From: Actinobacteria bacterium HGW-Actinobacteria-4
GTDB taxonomy: Bacteria; Actinomycetota; Actinomycetes; Actinomycetales; Demequinaceae
Length of the DNA stretch: 32,972 bases
Direction of reading: 5' to 3'
Assembly (NCBI GenBank): GCA_002841315.1
Contig: PHEW01000015.1
Span: 1-32,972, forward strand
Shown: one piece after another, positions 1-8,303 of the stretch
Layout: each line of letters opens with the position of its first letter
How positions within the stretch are numbered: the first letter of the stretch is position 1
The notes under the pieces: generated by a model
Told to the model about the DNA's origin: nothing
Database searches by the model: none
What the model saw: the letters and a program-made list of their open reading frames with translations, nothing else
Program-made: the position numbers and the translations under genes

Positions 1-45
1 CTACCAACCCACCGGCAGACCCCCAGGACCCACACCAAGACGCAA

Positions 46-77
46 AAACGGGCCGAACCCATAGGTTCGACCCGTTT
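46..77 (-). terminator. Rho-independent terminator downstream of rsmI
   Basis: A 14-bp stem with a 4-base loop is followed on the minus strand by a run of five T (positions 48-44). The only non-Watson-Crick pair (53/70) is C-A on the plus strand but becomes G-U in minus-strand RNA, so the hairpin is complete only in minus-strand transcripts. It lies about 105 bases after the rsmI stop codon. Nothing convincing is coded between the two. Confidence 0.75.
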
Positions 78-181
78 CCGATGTCTTGAGACATCACAAC
101 CCTATCGCGACCAAGGCGATGGACCTGCGACTCGCCCTCACACCGGGACCGCTGTCGCCGGGGAGCCTGTGTACGCCACGC

Positions 182-1021
182 CTAATCCCGGCCCCTCGCG
201 GCGAGGACAGCCGCATAGAGGAGGCGGCGTGCAACCCCGGACGCTTCGGAGAGATCGGCCACTGCATCTTTGGCACGCTCCCCCGCCGCTACCCGGGCCA
301 GCGCCTCACTGACAAGACTCTCGAGCGACGGCGCGCTGGCAGAGCGTCCCGCGACGGTCACCACAATCTCACCGCGCGGCTGTTCTGCCTGCGCCCACTG
401 CATAAGGTCTTCGAGGGTTCCGCGTCGCGTCTGCTCGTAGACCTTGGTGAGTTCGCGAGACACGGCCGCGCGGCGCTCCGGACCCCAGGCGGCGACCATA
501 GCCGCTAGCGACGCCTCGAGCCGGTGGGGCGCTTCAAAGAAGATCATGGTGCGCGATTCCATCGCAAGCGCCGCGAGCGTGGCGCTGCGCTCGCCATCTC
601 TGCGCGGCAAGAAGCCTTCAAAGCAGAACCGATCGGTCGGCAAACCAGACACTGCGAGTGCGGCAAGCACCGCGCTGGGGCCAGGCAGCACCGTCACCTC
701 AACGCCAGCCGAGACCGCCTGCTCCACCACTCGAAAGCCGGGGTCGGAAACGGTTGGCATCCCAGCGTCGGACACCACCACAACCGTGGCGCCGCCTGCA
801 GCGCGCTCCACCAACTCGGCGGCCCTGTCGCGCTCATTGTGGTCATGAAGGGCGACTACCGACCCGGTCAGGGTGACACCCAAGCGGCGGGCCAGGTCAC
901 GCAAGCGGCGCGTGTCCTCCGCGGCAATGATCTCCGCGCTCGCGAGTGTCTCCATCAATCGCGCGGATGCGTCACCGGCATTGCCGATCGGCGTGCCCGC
1001 AAGCACGATGTGTCCAGTCAT
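182..1021 (-). CDS. rsmI: 16S rRNA (cytidine(1402)-2'-O)-methyltransferase RsmI
   Basis: The 279-residue protein is of normal RsmI length. It opens with the family signature G-T-P-I-G-N (residues 9-14) and an E-D-T-R-R motif near residue 35. The S-D-A-G-M-P-x-V-S-D-P-G loop and the V-L-P-G-P-S-A segment of the tetrapyrrole-methylase fold follow. RsmI 2'-O-methylates C1402 of 16S rRNA in the 30S subunit using S-adenosylmethionine, tuning start-codon decoding. The gene is divergent from pmt, only 61 bases away, the arrangement known from other actinobacteria. No Shine-Dalgarno is obvious upstream of the ATG. A terminator lies downstream at 46-77. The identification is secure; the start is the natural one because the signature begins right after it. 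Confidence 0.95.
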   Translation of the reverse strand: MTGHIVLAGTPIGNAGDASARLMETLASAEIIAAEDTRRLRDLARRLGVTLTGSVVALHDHNERDRAAELVERAAGGATVVVVSDAGMPTVSDPGFRVVEQAVSAGVEVTVLPGPSAVLAALAVSGLPTDRFCFEGFLPRRDGERSATLAALAMESRTMIFFEAPHRLEASLAAMVAAWGPERRAAVSRELTKVYEQTRRGTLEDLMQWAQAEQPRGEIVVTVAGRSASAPSLESLVSEALARVAAGERAKDAVADLSEASGVARRLLYAAVLAARGRD

Positions 1022-1070
1022 GGGTCCAGGGTGTCACAGCGGCGGTCGCGAAATCCGCCCGTGCACCAAC

Positions 1071-1076
1071 TAGGCT
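1071..1076 (+). promoter_or_regulatory. Candidate -10 box of pmt, leaderless
   Basis: TAGGCT lies exactly six bases before the GTG start of pmt and there is no Shine-Dalgarno, so transcription probably starts at the start codon. No convincing -35 box is seen. The same geometry recurs at six other genes in this window. Confidence 0.45.
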
Positions 1077-1082
1077 TCCTCT

Positions 1083-2606
1083 GTGCACCTAGAGACCCTG
1101 TGGCGCTGGCGCGTCGCGATCATGGCAAGCGTTGTTGGCGTCCTCGCAGCAATGACACGGTTTGTTGGCCTCAGCAGCCCCAAGGAACTGGTGTTCGATG
1201 AGTTGTACTACGCTCGCGGCGCCTTCTCGCTTGTGCACTTGGGGTTCGAGGGTGACTGGACTGGCGAGAACCAAGCATTCGCGGAAGGCGACTACTCGGG
1301 GCTGCGAACCGATCATGCCGACTACGTGGTGCATCCCATGCTGGGCAAACTGCTGATCGCGGTGGGAATAAAGATGTTCGGCGCCACCCCGTACGGGTGG
1401 CGCTTCTCGGGCGCGTTCCTTGGCACCGTGACTGTGGTGTTGATCGCGCTCATCGCTCGGCACCTGTTCCAGTCCACAATCTGGGGGACTCTAGCGGGAG
1501 TGTTTCTCGCGGTTGAGGGCCAGCATGTGTCGCTGTCTCGCGTCGCATTGCTCGACATCTTCCTCACGTTCTTCGTGGTGGTCGCGTTTGGGCTGCTCCT
1601 GATCGACAGAACTCGAACCCATGCCAAAGTCATGGCGCAGGCGAGCCGAGACCGCGCCAGTCTTGGACTGAACCCGCAGGATTCCGTTCCCGGCTGGGGA
1701 CCGCGCGTAGGCGTGCGCTGGTGGCGGTTTGGTGCGATGGTGGCCTTTGGTTTGGCGGCGGGCGTCAAGTGGTCGGCCCTGTTCATTGCCGCAGCGTTGT
1801 TGCTGTGGTCAGTTGCCTGGGACCGCGTTGACAGGCGGACCGCCGGTTATGAGCGCTGGCACGTGGGCTCACTCGTCAGAGCTGTGCCAGCCGGCGTGCT
1901 TGCCCTCGTGACCATCCCCACCGTTTATGTGGCGACCTGGCTGCCGTGGTTCTTGGAGCCACAGTCCTACCGGCGCAACTGGGCTGAGAAACACCCCGGA
2001 GAGGGCGTGACGTGGCTCCCTGAAGCGTTGCGGTCGCTGGTCGAGTACCACGCACAAATGTTGACCTTCCATCGAGGTCTCGACACGTACCACACGTACA
2101 AGGCGGCAGCCCGTAACTGGCTCATCCAAGCGCGCCCCACGGCCATGCATTTCCAAGACGTCGACAACGTGGATTGCGGTGCAGATCGATGCGTCAGCAC
2201 CATGTACGCCCTGGGCCACCCGTTCCTGTGGTGGGCGATGGTCGCTGCGCTGATCTTTGTCGCGTGGCGGGTGTTGCGCAAACGGGACATGCTCGCCGTG
2301 ACGGTATCGCTCGGCATGCTCGCGGGCTGGGTTCCGTGGCTGGCGATGCCGTCGCGCACGATGTTCACCTTCTACACCGTGGTCATGTCGCCGTTTGTGG
2401 TGCTGATGGTGGTGTGGGCCGCCAGACACATTGCCCAGCCCGAACGACTCGAAGGCGGGTGGTCGCGCAAGGGCGTGCTTGTGGTGGGTGGCTACACCGC
2501 GCTCGTCCTGATCGCTGCAGGCTTCTTCTTGCCGCTGTGGACCGGGTATCCAATCCCCTACGAGTACTGGCAGATCCACCCGTGGCTGCCTGGGTGGAGC
2601 GGCTAG
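1083..2606 (+). CDS. pmt: Dolichyl/polyprenyl-phosphate-mannose--protein mannosyltransferase (PMT, GT39)
   Basis: This 507-residue polytopic membrane protein would transfer mannose from polyprenyl-phosphate-mannose to Ser/Thr of proteins leaving through Sec, on the outer face of the membrane. A transmembrane segment (about 10-28) is followed by the family's F-D-E-L-Y-Y-A loop, whose D39-E40 pair corresponds to the catalytic acidic pair of PMTs. The H-P-M-L-G-K segment, the conserved E-G-Q-H-V-S-L-S-R-V-A-L-L-D-I-F helix and many further membrane spans follow. A C-terminal W-x-P-W-L-A-M-P-S-R-T-M-F-T-F-Y segment is also typical of actinobacterial PMTs. The start is GTG with no Shine-Dalgarno. 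The gene is divergent from rsmI as in mycobacteria (Rv1002c/Rv1003). Its TAG stop interlocks with the TAG stop of the convergent flippase-like gene. Confidence 0.93.
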   Translation: MHLETLWRWRVAIMASVVGVLAAMTRFVGLSSPKELVFDELYYARGAFSLVHLGFEGDWTGENQAFAEGDYSGLRTDHADYVVHPMLGKLLIAVGIKMFGATPYGWRFSGAFLGTVTVVLIALIARHLFQSTIWGTLAGVFLAVEGQHVSLSRVALLDIFLTFFVVVAFGLLLIDRTRTHAKVMAQASRDRASLGLNPQDSVPGWGPRVGVRWWRFGAMVAFGLAAGVKWSALFIAAALLLWSVAWDRVDRRTAGYERWHVGSLVRAVPAGVLALVTIPTVYVATWLPWFLEPQSYRRNWAEKHPGEGVTWLPEALRSLVEYHAQMLTFHRGLDTYHTYKAAARNWLIQARPTAMHFQDVDNVDCGADRCVSTMYALGHPFLWWAMVAALIFVAWRVLRKRDMLAVTVSLGMLAGWVPWLAMPSRTMFTFYTVVMSPFVVLMVVWAARHIAQPERLEGGWSRKGVLVVGGYTALVLIAAGFFLPLWTGYPIPYEYWQIHPWLPGWSG

Positions 2607-3556
2607 GGCTTCGACGCCGAGCGGTGCACCGCGGCAACCGCCCAGAAGACAACATCGACCAGTGCCGACCAAACTCTGCTGGCGAGCACGAGCAAGGCTG
2701 CCTCAGGCACAGGCAGGATCACGAGCAGCAGGAGGAGTTGGGCGCTGTCGCGCGTACCGAGGCCGCTCGGGACCAACGGGGTCAGCATCCCAACAACACC
2801 TGCAAGTCCGAATGCCCCAATGAGGTATGCCGTGTCACCCCATGTCAGGTTGGTGATGATCGCGTGACTGAAGGCCACATAGGACAGTCCGGACACCACC
2901 GCACCCACCGCGTAGAGCGCCACTGGTGACCCCACGCCGCGCCAAGAAACGCTCACCTGAATGTCGCGTCGTACCAATCTCGCACCCAGGTGGATCATCC
3001 GGTTGAAGACCGGGGGGAGCATGACACACGCCAAGGCTAGGGCTCCAACAACGGCGACCACACGGATGAACGGCGCTACGTCAGCGATTCTGCCGTCAAG
3101 TGCAAGCAACGCCAGTGAGAGTGCCCCCACACCAACAACTTGCGCGCCAGCCTCGACCACACTCGAGACGGCGAGCTTTGTCTTCGCGATGCCGTGCTCG
3201 GCCGCCAGGTAGACCTTCCCTGCGATCCAGGGAAGCGTGCCCGGAATGTACCGCGCCAGCCACGCCTTTGCGTAGATGTCTGCCAAGACTGGAAGCGGTG
3301 GCAGCGCATCAGCACCGAGTTGCCGAAGCACCAAGCGCCACACCACCACTCCCAGGTACCTGAACGCGAGCGCGACAACAAGCGCGAGGGCCAACAGTCC
3401 AGGCCGGAATGTCACACCGTGGAGCGCCGACCAGTCCACGGTAAGGAAGTACCAGCACAGCGCAACACCGATGGCCCCAAAGAAGACGGTCTTCACCAGT
3501 GGGCTCAGCCATGGTCTCGACCTGGGGGGCCGTGGCACGGTCACGGGCTCGCCCAT
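2603..3556 (-). CDS. Flippase-like integral membrane protein (LPG synthase TM region, UPF0104 family)
   Basis: A 317-residue hydrophobic protein with about eight predicted membrane segments. It carries family features such as W-R-L-V-L-R-Q-L-G, a conserved A-R-Y-I-P-G-T-L-P-W-I-A-G-K-V segment and a late T-P-L-V-P-S-G-L-G-T-R-D-S-A motif. These place it in the lysylphosphatidylglycerol-synthase transmembrane or flippase-like family. It has no soluble aminoacyl-transferase domain. Members near glycosyltransferases are thought to move or modify lipid-linked products; that role is inferred here. Its ATG overlaps the stop of the upstream GT4 gene (TGATG), so translation is probably coupled. Its TAG stop shares two bases with the stop of pmt on the other strand. 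The true substrate cannot be told from sequence. Confidence 0.82.
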   Translation of the reverse strand: MGEPVTVPRPPRSRPWLSPLVKTVFFGAIGVALCWYFLTVDWSALHGVTFRPGLLALALVVALAFRYLGVVVWRLVLRQLGADALPPLPVLADIYAKAWLARYIPGTLPWIAGKVYLAAEHGIAKTKLAVSSVVEAGAQVVGVGALSLALLALDGRIADVAPFIRVVAVVGALALACVMLPPVFNRMIHLGARLVRRDIQVSVSWRGVGSPVALYAVGAVVSGLSYVAFSHAIITNLTWGDTAYLIGAFGLAGVVGMLTPLVPSGLGTRDSAQLLLLLVILPVPEAALLVLASRVWSALVDVVFWAVAAVHRSASKP

Positions 3557-4827
3557 CAGGCGCCTGCCCTCGGTGTGGCGGGCAGGTCGTTCTTGATCAT
3601 CGCGACATGCTCGGCCGCGACATGGGGCCAGGCAACGCGAGCGGCGACCTGACGTGCAGCGCTCAGCAGGTGGTTGCGGCGCTCACCGTCGAGGTTCATG
3701 GCAAGCACCAGTGCGTGAGCCAACGCTTGTGGGTCACCCGCGGGCACCACGTACCCGTTTACTCCATTGGTCAATAGGTCCTGTGCACCCGAAGCGTCAC
3801 TCGCCACGGCGATGCGGCCTGCCGCAATGCCTTCGAGGAGGCCCACAGGCAGCCCATCGGAATCGCCATCGGCCGCGATGACGGACGGCTGGACGACCAC
3901 CCCTGCGTCAGCAAGCACCCGGTCCTTTGCGGCTCCCGCGACGTAGCCGAGCACGGCCACGCTGGGCCCCAGCGCCAGCGCGGCCTGGGCTATCGAGCTC
4001 CTCAGCGGGCCGTCGCCTGCGATGGTGAGGCGCGCGTTGGGGATGCGGTCGAGTACGCGAGGCCATGCCTCAAGCAGCACGTCAATCCCCTTCTTCGGCA
4101 CGAGTCGCGCGATGATCGCCACGTGGTGACGGTCCCCTGAATCCAACTCGTGGTGCGTCACGTCGACACCCATCGGGATGAGTTTCATCCGACGCAGCAG
4201 TTCTTCGCGTGCATCGCCATCGAAGAACGCCGTGAGCTTCTGCGCGGTCTGGGAACTCACGGCAGAGACGAATGATGCCCGCTGCGTAGTGGAGCGCACC
4301 AGGTGTCGCCCCATCGCCCCGAAACGGCGCCACACCACAATGTCCGACGCATGTGTGGTGAACCCGAACGGAGTTCGCGTCACCCTACTCACCGCCCGTG
4401 CCACGAGCGCTTGGGGAGTGAACCAATGCGCGTAGATGACGTCAGGGCGCACCGTACGGACCAATATCCACAGAGCGAAGAACTGGGCGACCATGAGCGC
4501 CGGCACCAGCATTGCCCGGGCCGGTCGCTCTGCAATCGCGGGCATGATGCCGTGATCCGTGAGCACCTCCCACCGGCGCCACGCGTACCGGAACCGATGC
4601 TGGGTGACGCGCCCATCGTCAGTCTCGGTTTGTGGCCACGCCTTGCCGTGGGAAGCCGGGCAGTGAGGGGCAAGAATGTGAATCGCGATCCTGTGATCGA
4701 TCGCTGCCATCGCGATTGCTTGGTCAAGCACAAACCGCGGCACCGTGTCATCCGCTCCCGCCGGAACAGTTGACGCCGCCACCACGATCGTGAACCGCCG
4801 CTCATCGCTCACTGGGCACGCCTCCAT
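3556..4827 (-). CDS. Family 4 glycosyltransferase (GT-B fold)
   Basis: A 423-residue protein with the two Rossmann-like halves of GT4 enzymes. The N-terminal half holds the acceptor side (V-I-Y-A-H-W-F-T-P near residue 132). The C-terminal donor half begins at V-A-I-I-A-R-L-V-P-K-K-G-I-D-V-L-L-E-A and contains A-G-D-G-P-L and the nucleotide-sugar motif D-G-L-P-V-G-L-L-E-G-I-A-A-G. It should transfer a sugar from a nucleotide-sugar to a lipid or glycan acceptor at the inner membrane face; neither sugar nor acceptor can be read off. It is the middle gene of a minus-strand operon. The HprK-like gene stops three bases before its start, and its own stop overlaps the flippase-like gene. Methionine 1 is used, but a start a few codons later is also possible. 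Confidence 0.85.
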   Translation of the reverse strand: MEACPVSDERRFTIVVAASTVPAGADDTVPRFVLDQAIAMAAIDHRIAIHILAPHCPASHGKAWPQTETDDGRVTQHRFRYAWRRWEVLTDHGIMPAIAERPARAMLVPALMVAQFFALWILVRTVRPDVIYAHWFTPQALVARAVSRVTRTPFGFTTHASDIVVWRRFGAMGRHLVRSTTQRASFVSAVSSQTAQKLTAFFDGDAREELLRRMKLIPMGVDVTHHELDSGDRHHVAIIARLVPKKGIDVLLEAWPRVLDRIPNARLTIAGDGPLRSSIAQAALALGPSVAVLGYVAGAAKDRVLADAGVVVQPSVIAADGDSDGLPVGLLEGIAAGRIAVASDASGAQDLLTNGVNGYVVPAGDPQALAHALVLAMNLDGERRNHLLSAARQVAARVAWPHVAAEHVAMIKNDLPATPRAGA

Positions 4828-4830
4828 CCG

Positions 4831-5853
4831 TCAGGATTGCAACGCCCGCTTGAAGTCCCCGAGGTCGCGGAAGTCGAGCAAGCGAGTGTTTGCCAACTCA
4901 AACACATCAAGCGTCTCAAGCAAAGCGGTGATGACGCGAAGTTCGAGCTCTTGCGCAGCGGCCTTCTCTGTCTCGTCAAGGATGTTCGCGTACAGACTGT
5001 CGTTCAGATCCTCGGAGTCAAGTATCTGACGAGCCAGCGCGTCGACGCTGTGGTCGTTGATGCGTTGGGTTTGGTGGGCGCCAGACTTCGTGAGAAACAC
5101 GATCTTGCGATACGGAACTGCGGTTCCGGCGCGAAAGTCCGGATACACGGCGTCCGCGTGCACACGCGTCGAAATCAGGAACTCCTGCCGTGTCATGGTC
5201 TCGAGGAGCCGCCGAACCAGGTCCTTGATCCTTACCTTGGCCCGAATCGACCAGGGAATCACGGCACCTCGCAGAGTCGTGACGTTGTAGGTGAAGATGT
5301 GGAGCGGTCGCAGGTACGGGTACACGGTCCCTGTGGCCGGCTCCACGAGCAACAGATCATCACCCAACACCGCCATTCCCTCGCCCATCAGGCCAAGCGT
5401 CAACGTAGTCTTGCCGGTCCCACCGTACGCAGGGAACAGGTACCCGTACTTGCCGTCTGACACCCCTGCCGCATGCATGAACAGGATTCCGGACTGGAGC
5501 AAAGCGTGGTACATCACGGGTTCGACCAGTTGCGCTTGCAGGAACAGGGTCACCGTCTTCGCGTAAAGGGTTCCGCTGAAGGAGTCCTTGAAGTAGATCT
5601 CGACATTGGGCGATCCGAAGCCTCGTACGAGGTACTCGTACCGGAAGATCTTCTTGAACCTCAGGTGAGTATGGCGATCACCGGCAGTTGGCTCCGGCAA
5701 ATGCTTGACAATGAACACGTCGATCACCGTCGCATCGGGACGGGGGTCAAAGTTCGCAACTCGCCGGTACTCGTTCGCGAAGTACTGCTGGTAACGGCGC
5801 CGGGTGGTGTGGATGTTCACCGTCAGGCTGGGATGGATCGTGTACGTCTGCAT
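4831..5853 (-). CDS. HprK-like P-loop kinase domain protein
   Basis: A 340-residue protein of which the second half resembles the C-terminal kinase domain of HPr kinase/phosphorylase. A Walker A loop A-Y-G-G-T-G-K-T-T (residues 142-150) is followed by G-D-D (164-166), as in the A-D-D of HprK. The first 140 residues match nothing I recognise and may form an all-beta or acceptor domain. No HPr or PTS gene is nearby, so a role in sugar-PTS control is unlikely. Similar HprK-like proteins occur in polysaccharide and peptide-modification clusters, where their substrates are mostly unknown. The frame stays open to a GTG at 5865, but GGAGG lies five bases before the ATG at 5853, which I prefer. It leads the operon with the GT4 and flippase-like genes. 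Confidence 0.7.
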   Translation of the reverse strand: MQTYTIHPSLTVNIHTTRRRYQQYFANEYRRVANFDPRPDATVIDVFIVKHLPEPTAGDRHTHLRFKKIFRYEYLVRGFGSPNVEIYFKDSFSGTLYAKTVTLFLQAQLVEPVMYHALLQSGILFMHAAGVSDGKYGYLFPAYGGTGKTTLTLGLMGEGMAVLGDDLLLVEPATGTVYPYLRPLHIFTYNVTTLRGAVIPWSIRAKVRIKDLVRRLLETMTRQEFLISTRVHADAVYPDFRAGTAVPYRKIVFLTKSGAHQTQRINDHSVDALARQILDSEDLNDSLYANILDETEKAAAQELELRVITALLETLDVFELANTRLLDFRDLGDFKRALQS

Positions 5854-5970
5854 CATGGCCTCCACACCGTGTCCATCGTCGAGGAGGTCCCCCGCATTGC
5901 TGACAACATCGTGATCCGTGACCGAGGCCGTGCAACGGTGACGCGGTCACCAGGAGATCACCGGTTCAAG

Positions 5971-6043
5971 TGGAGCTGAGGGGAATCGAACCCCTGACCT
6001 TCTCATTGCGAACGAGACGCGCTACCAACTGCGCCACAGCCCC
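5971..6043 (-). tRNA. tRNA-Ala (anticodon CGC)
   Basis: The 73-base minus-strand cloverleaf has a complete acceptor stem, including the G3-U70 wobble that is the identity element of tRNA-Ala. The D arm is intact, the anticodon stem is five pairs (last one G-U) with loop TTCGCAA and anticodon CGC, and the T arm is GGTTCGATTCC-like. CCA is not encoded. The tRNA reads GCG codons. Confidence 0.95.
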
Positions 6044-6088
6044 TTCAAGCGGATATCAGGCTATCACTGGCGAGGCGCGGTGATGGCC

Positions 6089-6562
6089 CTACTCCGCCGC
6101 GTTGGTCACCGTGACTTGCGCCAACGCCTTGCCGTCCTCAGCAATCAGCACAATCGCGACTGCGTATTCAGCACCCTGGAGGAAGAGCACGCGCCCGCCT
6201 TCTTGGTCGAGGTCCTGCTCTACCGTGTACCCCTGGGCGACTAGGCCGTCGATCATGGGGTCAACTCCGGTGGGTCCATCCAGTTCATAGCTGACCGACC
6301 AGCCGTCGGACGTCCCCAGCGCGCCCACGATGCGCCCGTTCGGTTGTGGGATGCTCGCCGGGAATCCTGATGGCAAGGTCGCGTTGTCGCCAAACTGGAC
6401 GTCAACGTCAAGGTTGTCGCGAATCTGATCCTCAATCTGGCCCTGAACGGCCTCACCAACCTTGTCCGCGCCCGCTTCGAGCAGGTTGCCACACCCGGAG
6501 AGCGCGATTGCCACGCCCAGTGCAGTGATTGTTGCCAACGGTGCCTTGAACGTGTGCTGCAT
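6089..6562 (-). CDS. Putative lipoprotein of unknown function
   Basis: A 157-residue secreted lipoprotein. A short basic N-terminus (M-Q-H-T-F-K), a hydrophobic core and the lipobox L-S-G-C (Cys about residue 24) show export and lipidation on the outer face of the membrane. The mature part holds an acidic helix (about 28-55, E-A-G-A-D-K-V-G-E-A-V-Q-G) and then a small alpha/beta domain without a recognised active site. The frame is open to 6637, but GGGGAG lies six bases before the ATG at 6562 and the signal peptide starts there, so I use that start. No co-transcribed partner is evident. Function unknown. Confidence 0.78.
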   Translation of the reverse strand: MQHTFKAPLATITALGVAIALSGCGNLLEAGADKVGEAVQGQIEDQIRDNLDVDVQFGDNATLPSGFPASIPQPNGRIVGALGTSDGWSVSYELDGPTGVDPMIDGLVAQGYTVEQDLDQEGGRVLFLQGAEYAVAIVLIAEDGKALAQVTVTNAAE

Positions 6563-6682
6563 GGTCTCCCCAACCTTTCGCGCCACGACTAGCAGTTCGC
6601 TGTCGCCATTCACTATGGATGGTAGCCGGGATGACATGGCATTGCCAGTAACTGCCAGGTGTCATGGTTTCGAGCACAACTG

Positions 6683-7651
6683 CTAGGCGCTGGCGCGGCG
6701 CCTCCGCGCAAGGATGGCATCGAGTGCACCGGTGGTGGGGTTCTGGGCTTGGGCCGCGCTATCCCTGCGGGCATCAGCGGCACGCTCAGCGGCCATCGCG
6801 GATGCGGCGAAGTCTTCGTCTGACAGTGGCCGGGCGCGCTGTTGTTTCACGGTCGCCTTGAGCGTGTAGGCGGGGGCGGGCATCTCGTTGGGGCTCCACG
6901 GCTCCGCGTCACGTCCGGGAAGCGCTGGCGCGGGCAAGGGTGCAGGTGCCCCCAACGGCGCGAGGTCGTCTGCCGTGACCACCCGAATCGCCTGAGTCTC
7001 CGCACGTGACGGCACGGCTTCGCGACCAGCGGCACGTTCGGCAGCGACCCGCCGCAAGGCATGTGTAGCCGTCGCTGCGGCTTCGACTTCGCGAGCCACA
7101 AGGCGCACGCGCGCGTCTGCTTCGCGCTGGGCTGCGGCTGCGCGGGCTCCCGCGACCACGGTGCCTGCAAACAACGCCGTCGCAACAGCGGCGATGATGG
7201 CAGATGCTGCTGCGGCAGCGACAAGCACCCATGCGACGGTAGCGAGTAGCGCCGTCGCGACCGCAACGGTGGCCCGGCGCCTTGCTTGCGCGGCGCGTGC
7301 CGAGCGCGTGGCAGACCGGTCAACGCTGAGGCTCAGGTGTTGCCGTTGGGCCGCTGTCGCTGCGCGATCGAGCGGACCAACGGGCCGCGACATGGTTTGA
7401 TCACCGAGCGCCACAATAGATGCACGCGCCGTTCCCGTCACCAAGAGCGGCACCTCACCGGAGTTGGAAGCCGTACGAGTGGTGGGACGCTCCACGCGCT
7501 GTGCGGTGCTCTTCACCACCCGCATTTCGGCCGAATAGCGGTCTTCCGTGCGCACGAGCGCGTAGTCAGTGCGCTCCTTGATGCGTTGGGGCAGCACGTA
7601 CGCCAACACCATGCCAAGCGCAATGATGGTGAGTACTCCTGCTGGGACCAT
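6683..7651 (-). CDS. SepX/GlpR-like actinobacterial membrane protein (cell-division receptor candidate)
   Basis: A 322-residue Ala/Arg-rich membrane protein. One transmembrane segment lies at the very N-terminus (about 3-20), followed by a conserved-looking cytoplasmic stretch (P-Q-R-I-K-E-R-T-D-Y). A basic linker, two adjacent hydrophobic segments (about 127-147 and 149-169) and a long Ala-rich, charged tail complete it. Its place beside a rimJ-like, a moeA/glp-like and a galU gene is that of Rv0996. From memory, that protein family is SepX in Streptomyces and GlpR in corynebacteria, where it is the membrane receptor for the gephyrin-like protein Glp and acts in division and polar growth. 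The assignment rests on topology and synteny more than on motifs. A TACCGT box six bases before the ATG and the lack of a Shine-Dalgarno suggest a leaderless mRNA. Confidence 0.7.
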   Translation of the reverse strand: MVPAGVLTIIALGMVLAYVLPQRIKERTDYALVRTEDRYSAEMRVVKSTAQRVERPTTRTASNSGEVPLLVTGTARASIVALGDQTMSRPVGPLDRAATAAQRQHLSLSVDRSATRSARAAQARRRATVAVATALLATVAWVLVAAAAASAIIAAVATALFAGTVVAGARAAAAQREADARVRLVAREVEAAATATHALRRVAAERAAGREAVPSRAETQAIRVVTADDLAPLGAPAPLPAPALPGRDAEPWSPNEMPAPAYTLKATVKQQRARPLSDEDFAASAMAAERAADARRDSAAQAQNPTTGALDAILARRRRASA

Positions 7652-7657
7652 GACACG

Positions 7658-7663
7658 ACGGTA
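7658..7663 (-). promoter_or_regulatory. Candidate -10 box of the sepX-like gene, leaderless
   Basis: TACCGT on the minus strand lies exactly six bases before the ATG at 7651; no Shine-Dalgarno or clear -35 box is present. Confidence 0.4.
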
Positions 7664-7703
7664 CGGCCGCTGGGGCCCGCAATCTCGGATGGTGGTCGGC
7701 GTG

Positions 7704-8303
7704 TCAGGAGCCAGCGTCCCAATACGGCCCTATCCGTGGTTCATCGGCAGTCAGCGCGAAAACTTGATGGTCTCGCCAGTCACCGTCGATAAAGAGGTAA
7801 CGACGCCTCATGCCCTCGTCTCGGAAGCCAAGTTTCTGGGCAACGCGAGCGCTAGCCGTGTTCTCCGGACGCACGGCGATCTCGACGCGGTGCAGGCCTT
7901 GCCGGAACACATAGTCGCTCAGCAGTGCCACTGCGGTGGGGACAATGCCGCGTCCAGCCCACCCTTCATCAATCCAGTAGCCGATCGAGCCACCGCATTC
8001 AGCCCCCCACTCAACGCCCGTGACGCTCACGCGCCCGATGATGCCGTCGACACCGACGATCGCCATGGGGAACGAACGCCTCGCACGGACCAGCGCACGC
8101 TCGTGGCGCACGTAGGCGGCAAAGGAGATCGACTCGTTGGGTCGCGCCACGGGAGAGGTCGCCTCCCAGGGTCGAAGCCACGCGCGGTTCGCTGCCCTCA
8201 ACTGCAGCCACTCAGCTTCATCTGTGCGGCGTAGCGGGCGCAGGACCACGTCCTCCCGTTGCAAGGTGGGCAGGCGCCCCACTGCGGTGCTTAGCCTTCC
8301 CAT
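7704..8303 (-). CDS. GNAT family N-acetyltransferase, RimJ-like
   Basis: A 199-residue GNAT-fold protein that would acetylate an amino group with acetyl-CoA. It contains the RimJ/RimL-type opening L-R-P-L-R-R-T-D-E, a G-Y-W-I-D-E-G-W-A-G-R-G-I-V segment for binding acetyl-CoA pyrophosphate, and the late R-V-E-I-A-V-R-P-E-N-T-A-S-A-R-V-A-Q-K-L-G-F motif with its Asn/Ser pair. The neighbour order moeA-rimJ-sepX is conserved in actinobacteria (Rv0994-Rv0996). The ATG at 8303 overlaps the 3' end of the moeA/glp-like gene by 13 bases; a GTG at 8282, just after that gene's stop, is an alternative start. Its substrate, whether ribosomal protein or other N-terminus, is unknown. Confidence 0.85.
   Translation of the reverse strand: MGRLSTAVGRLPTLQREDVVLRPLRRTDEAEWLQLRAANRAWLRPWEATSPVARPNESISFAAYVRHERALVRARRSFPMAIVGVDGIIGRVSVTGVEWGAECGGSIGYWIDEGWAGRGIVPTAVALLSDYVFRQGLHRVEIAVRPENTASARVAQKLGFRDEGMRRRYLFIDGDWRDHQVFALTADEPRIGPYWDAGS

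Noticed and set aside
86..508. Plus-strand frame over the 3' part of rsmI
   Set aside because: Antisense shadow of rsmI with no coding-like composition or ribosome binding site.
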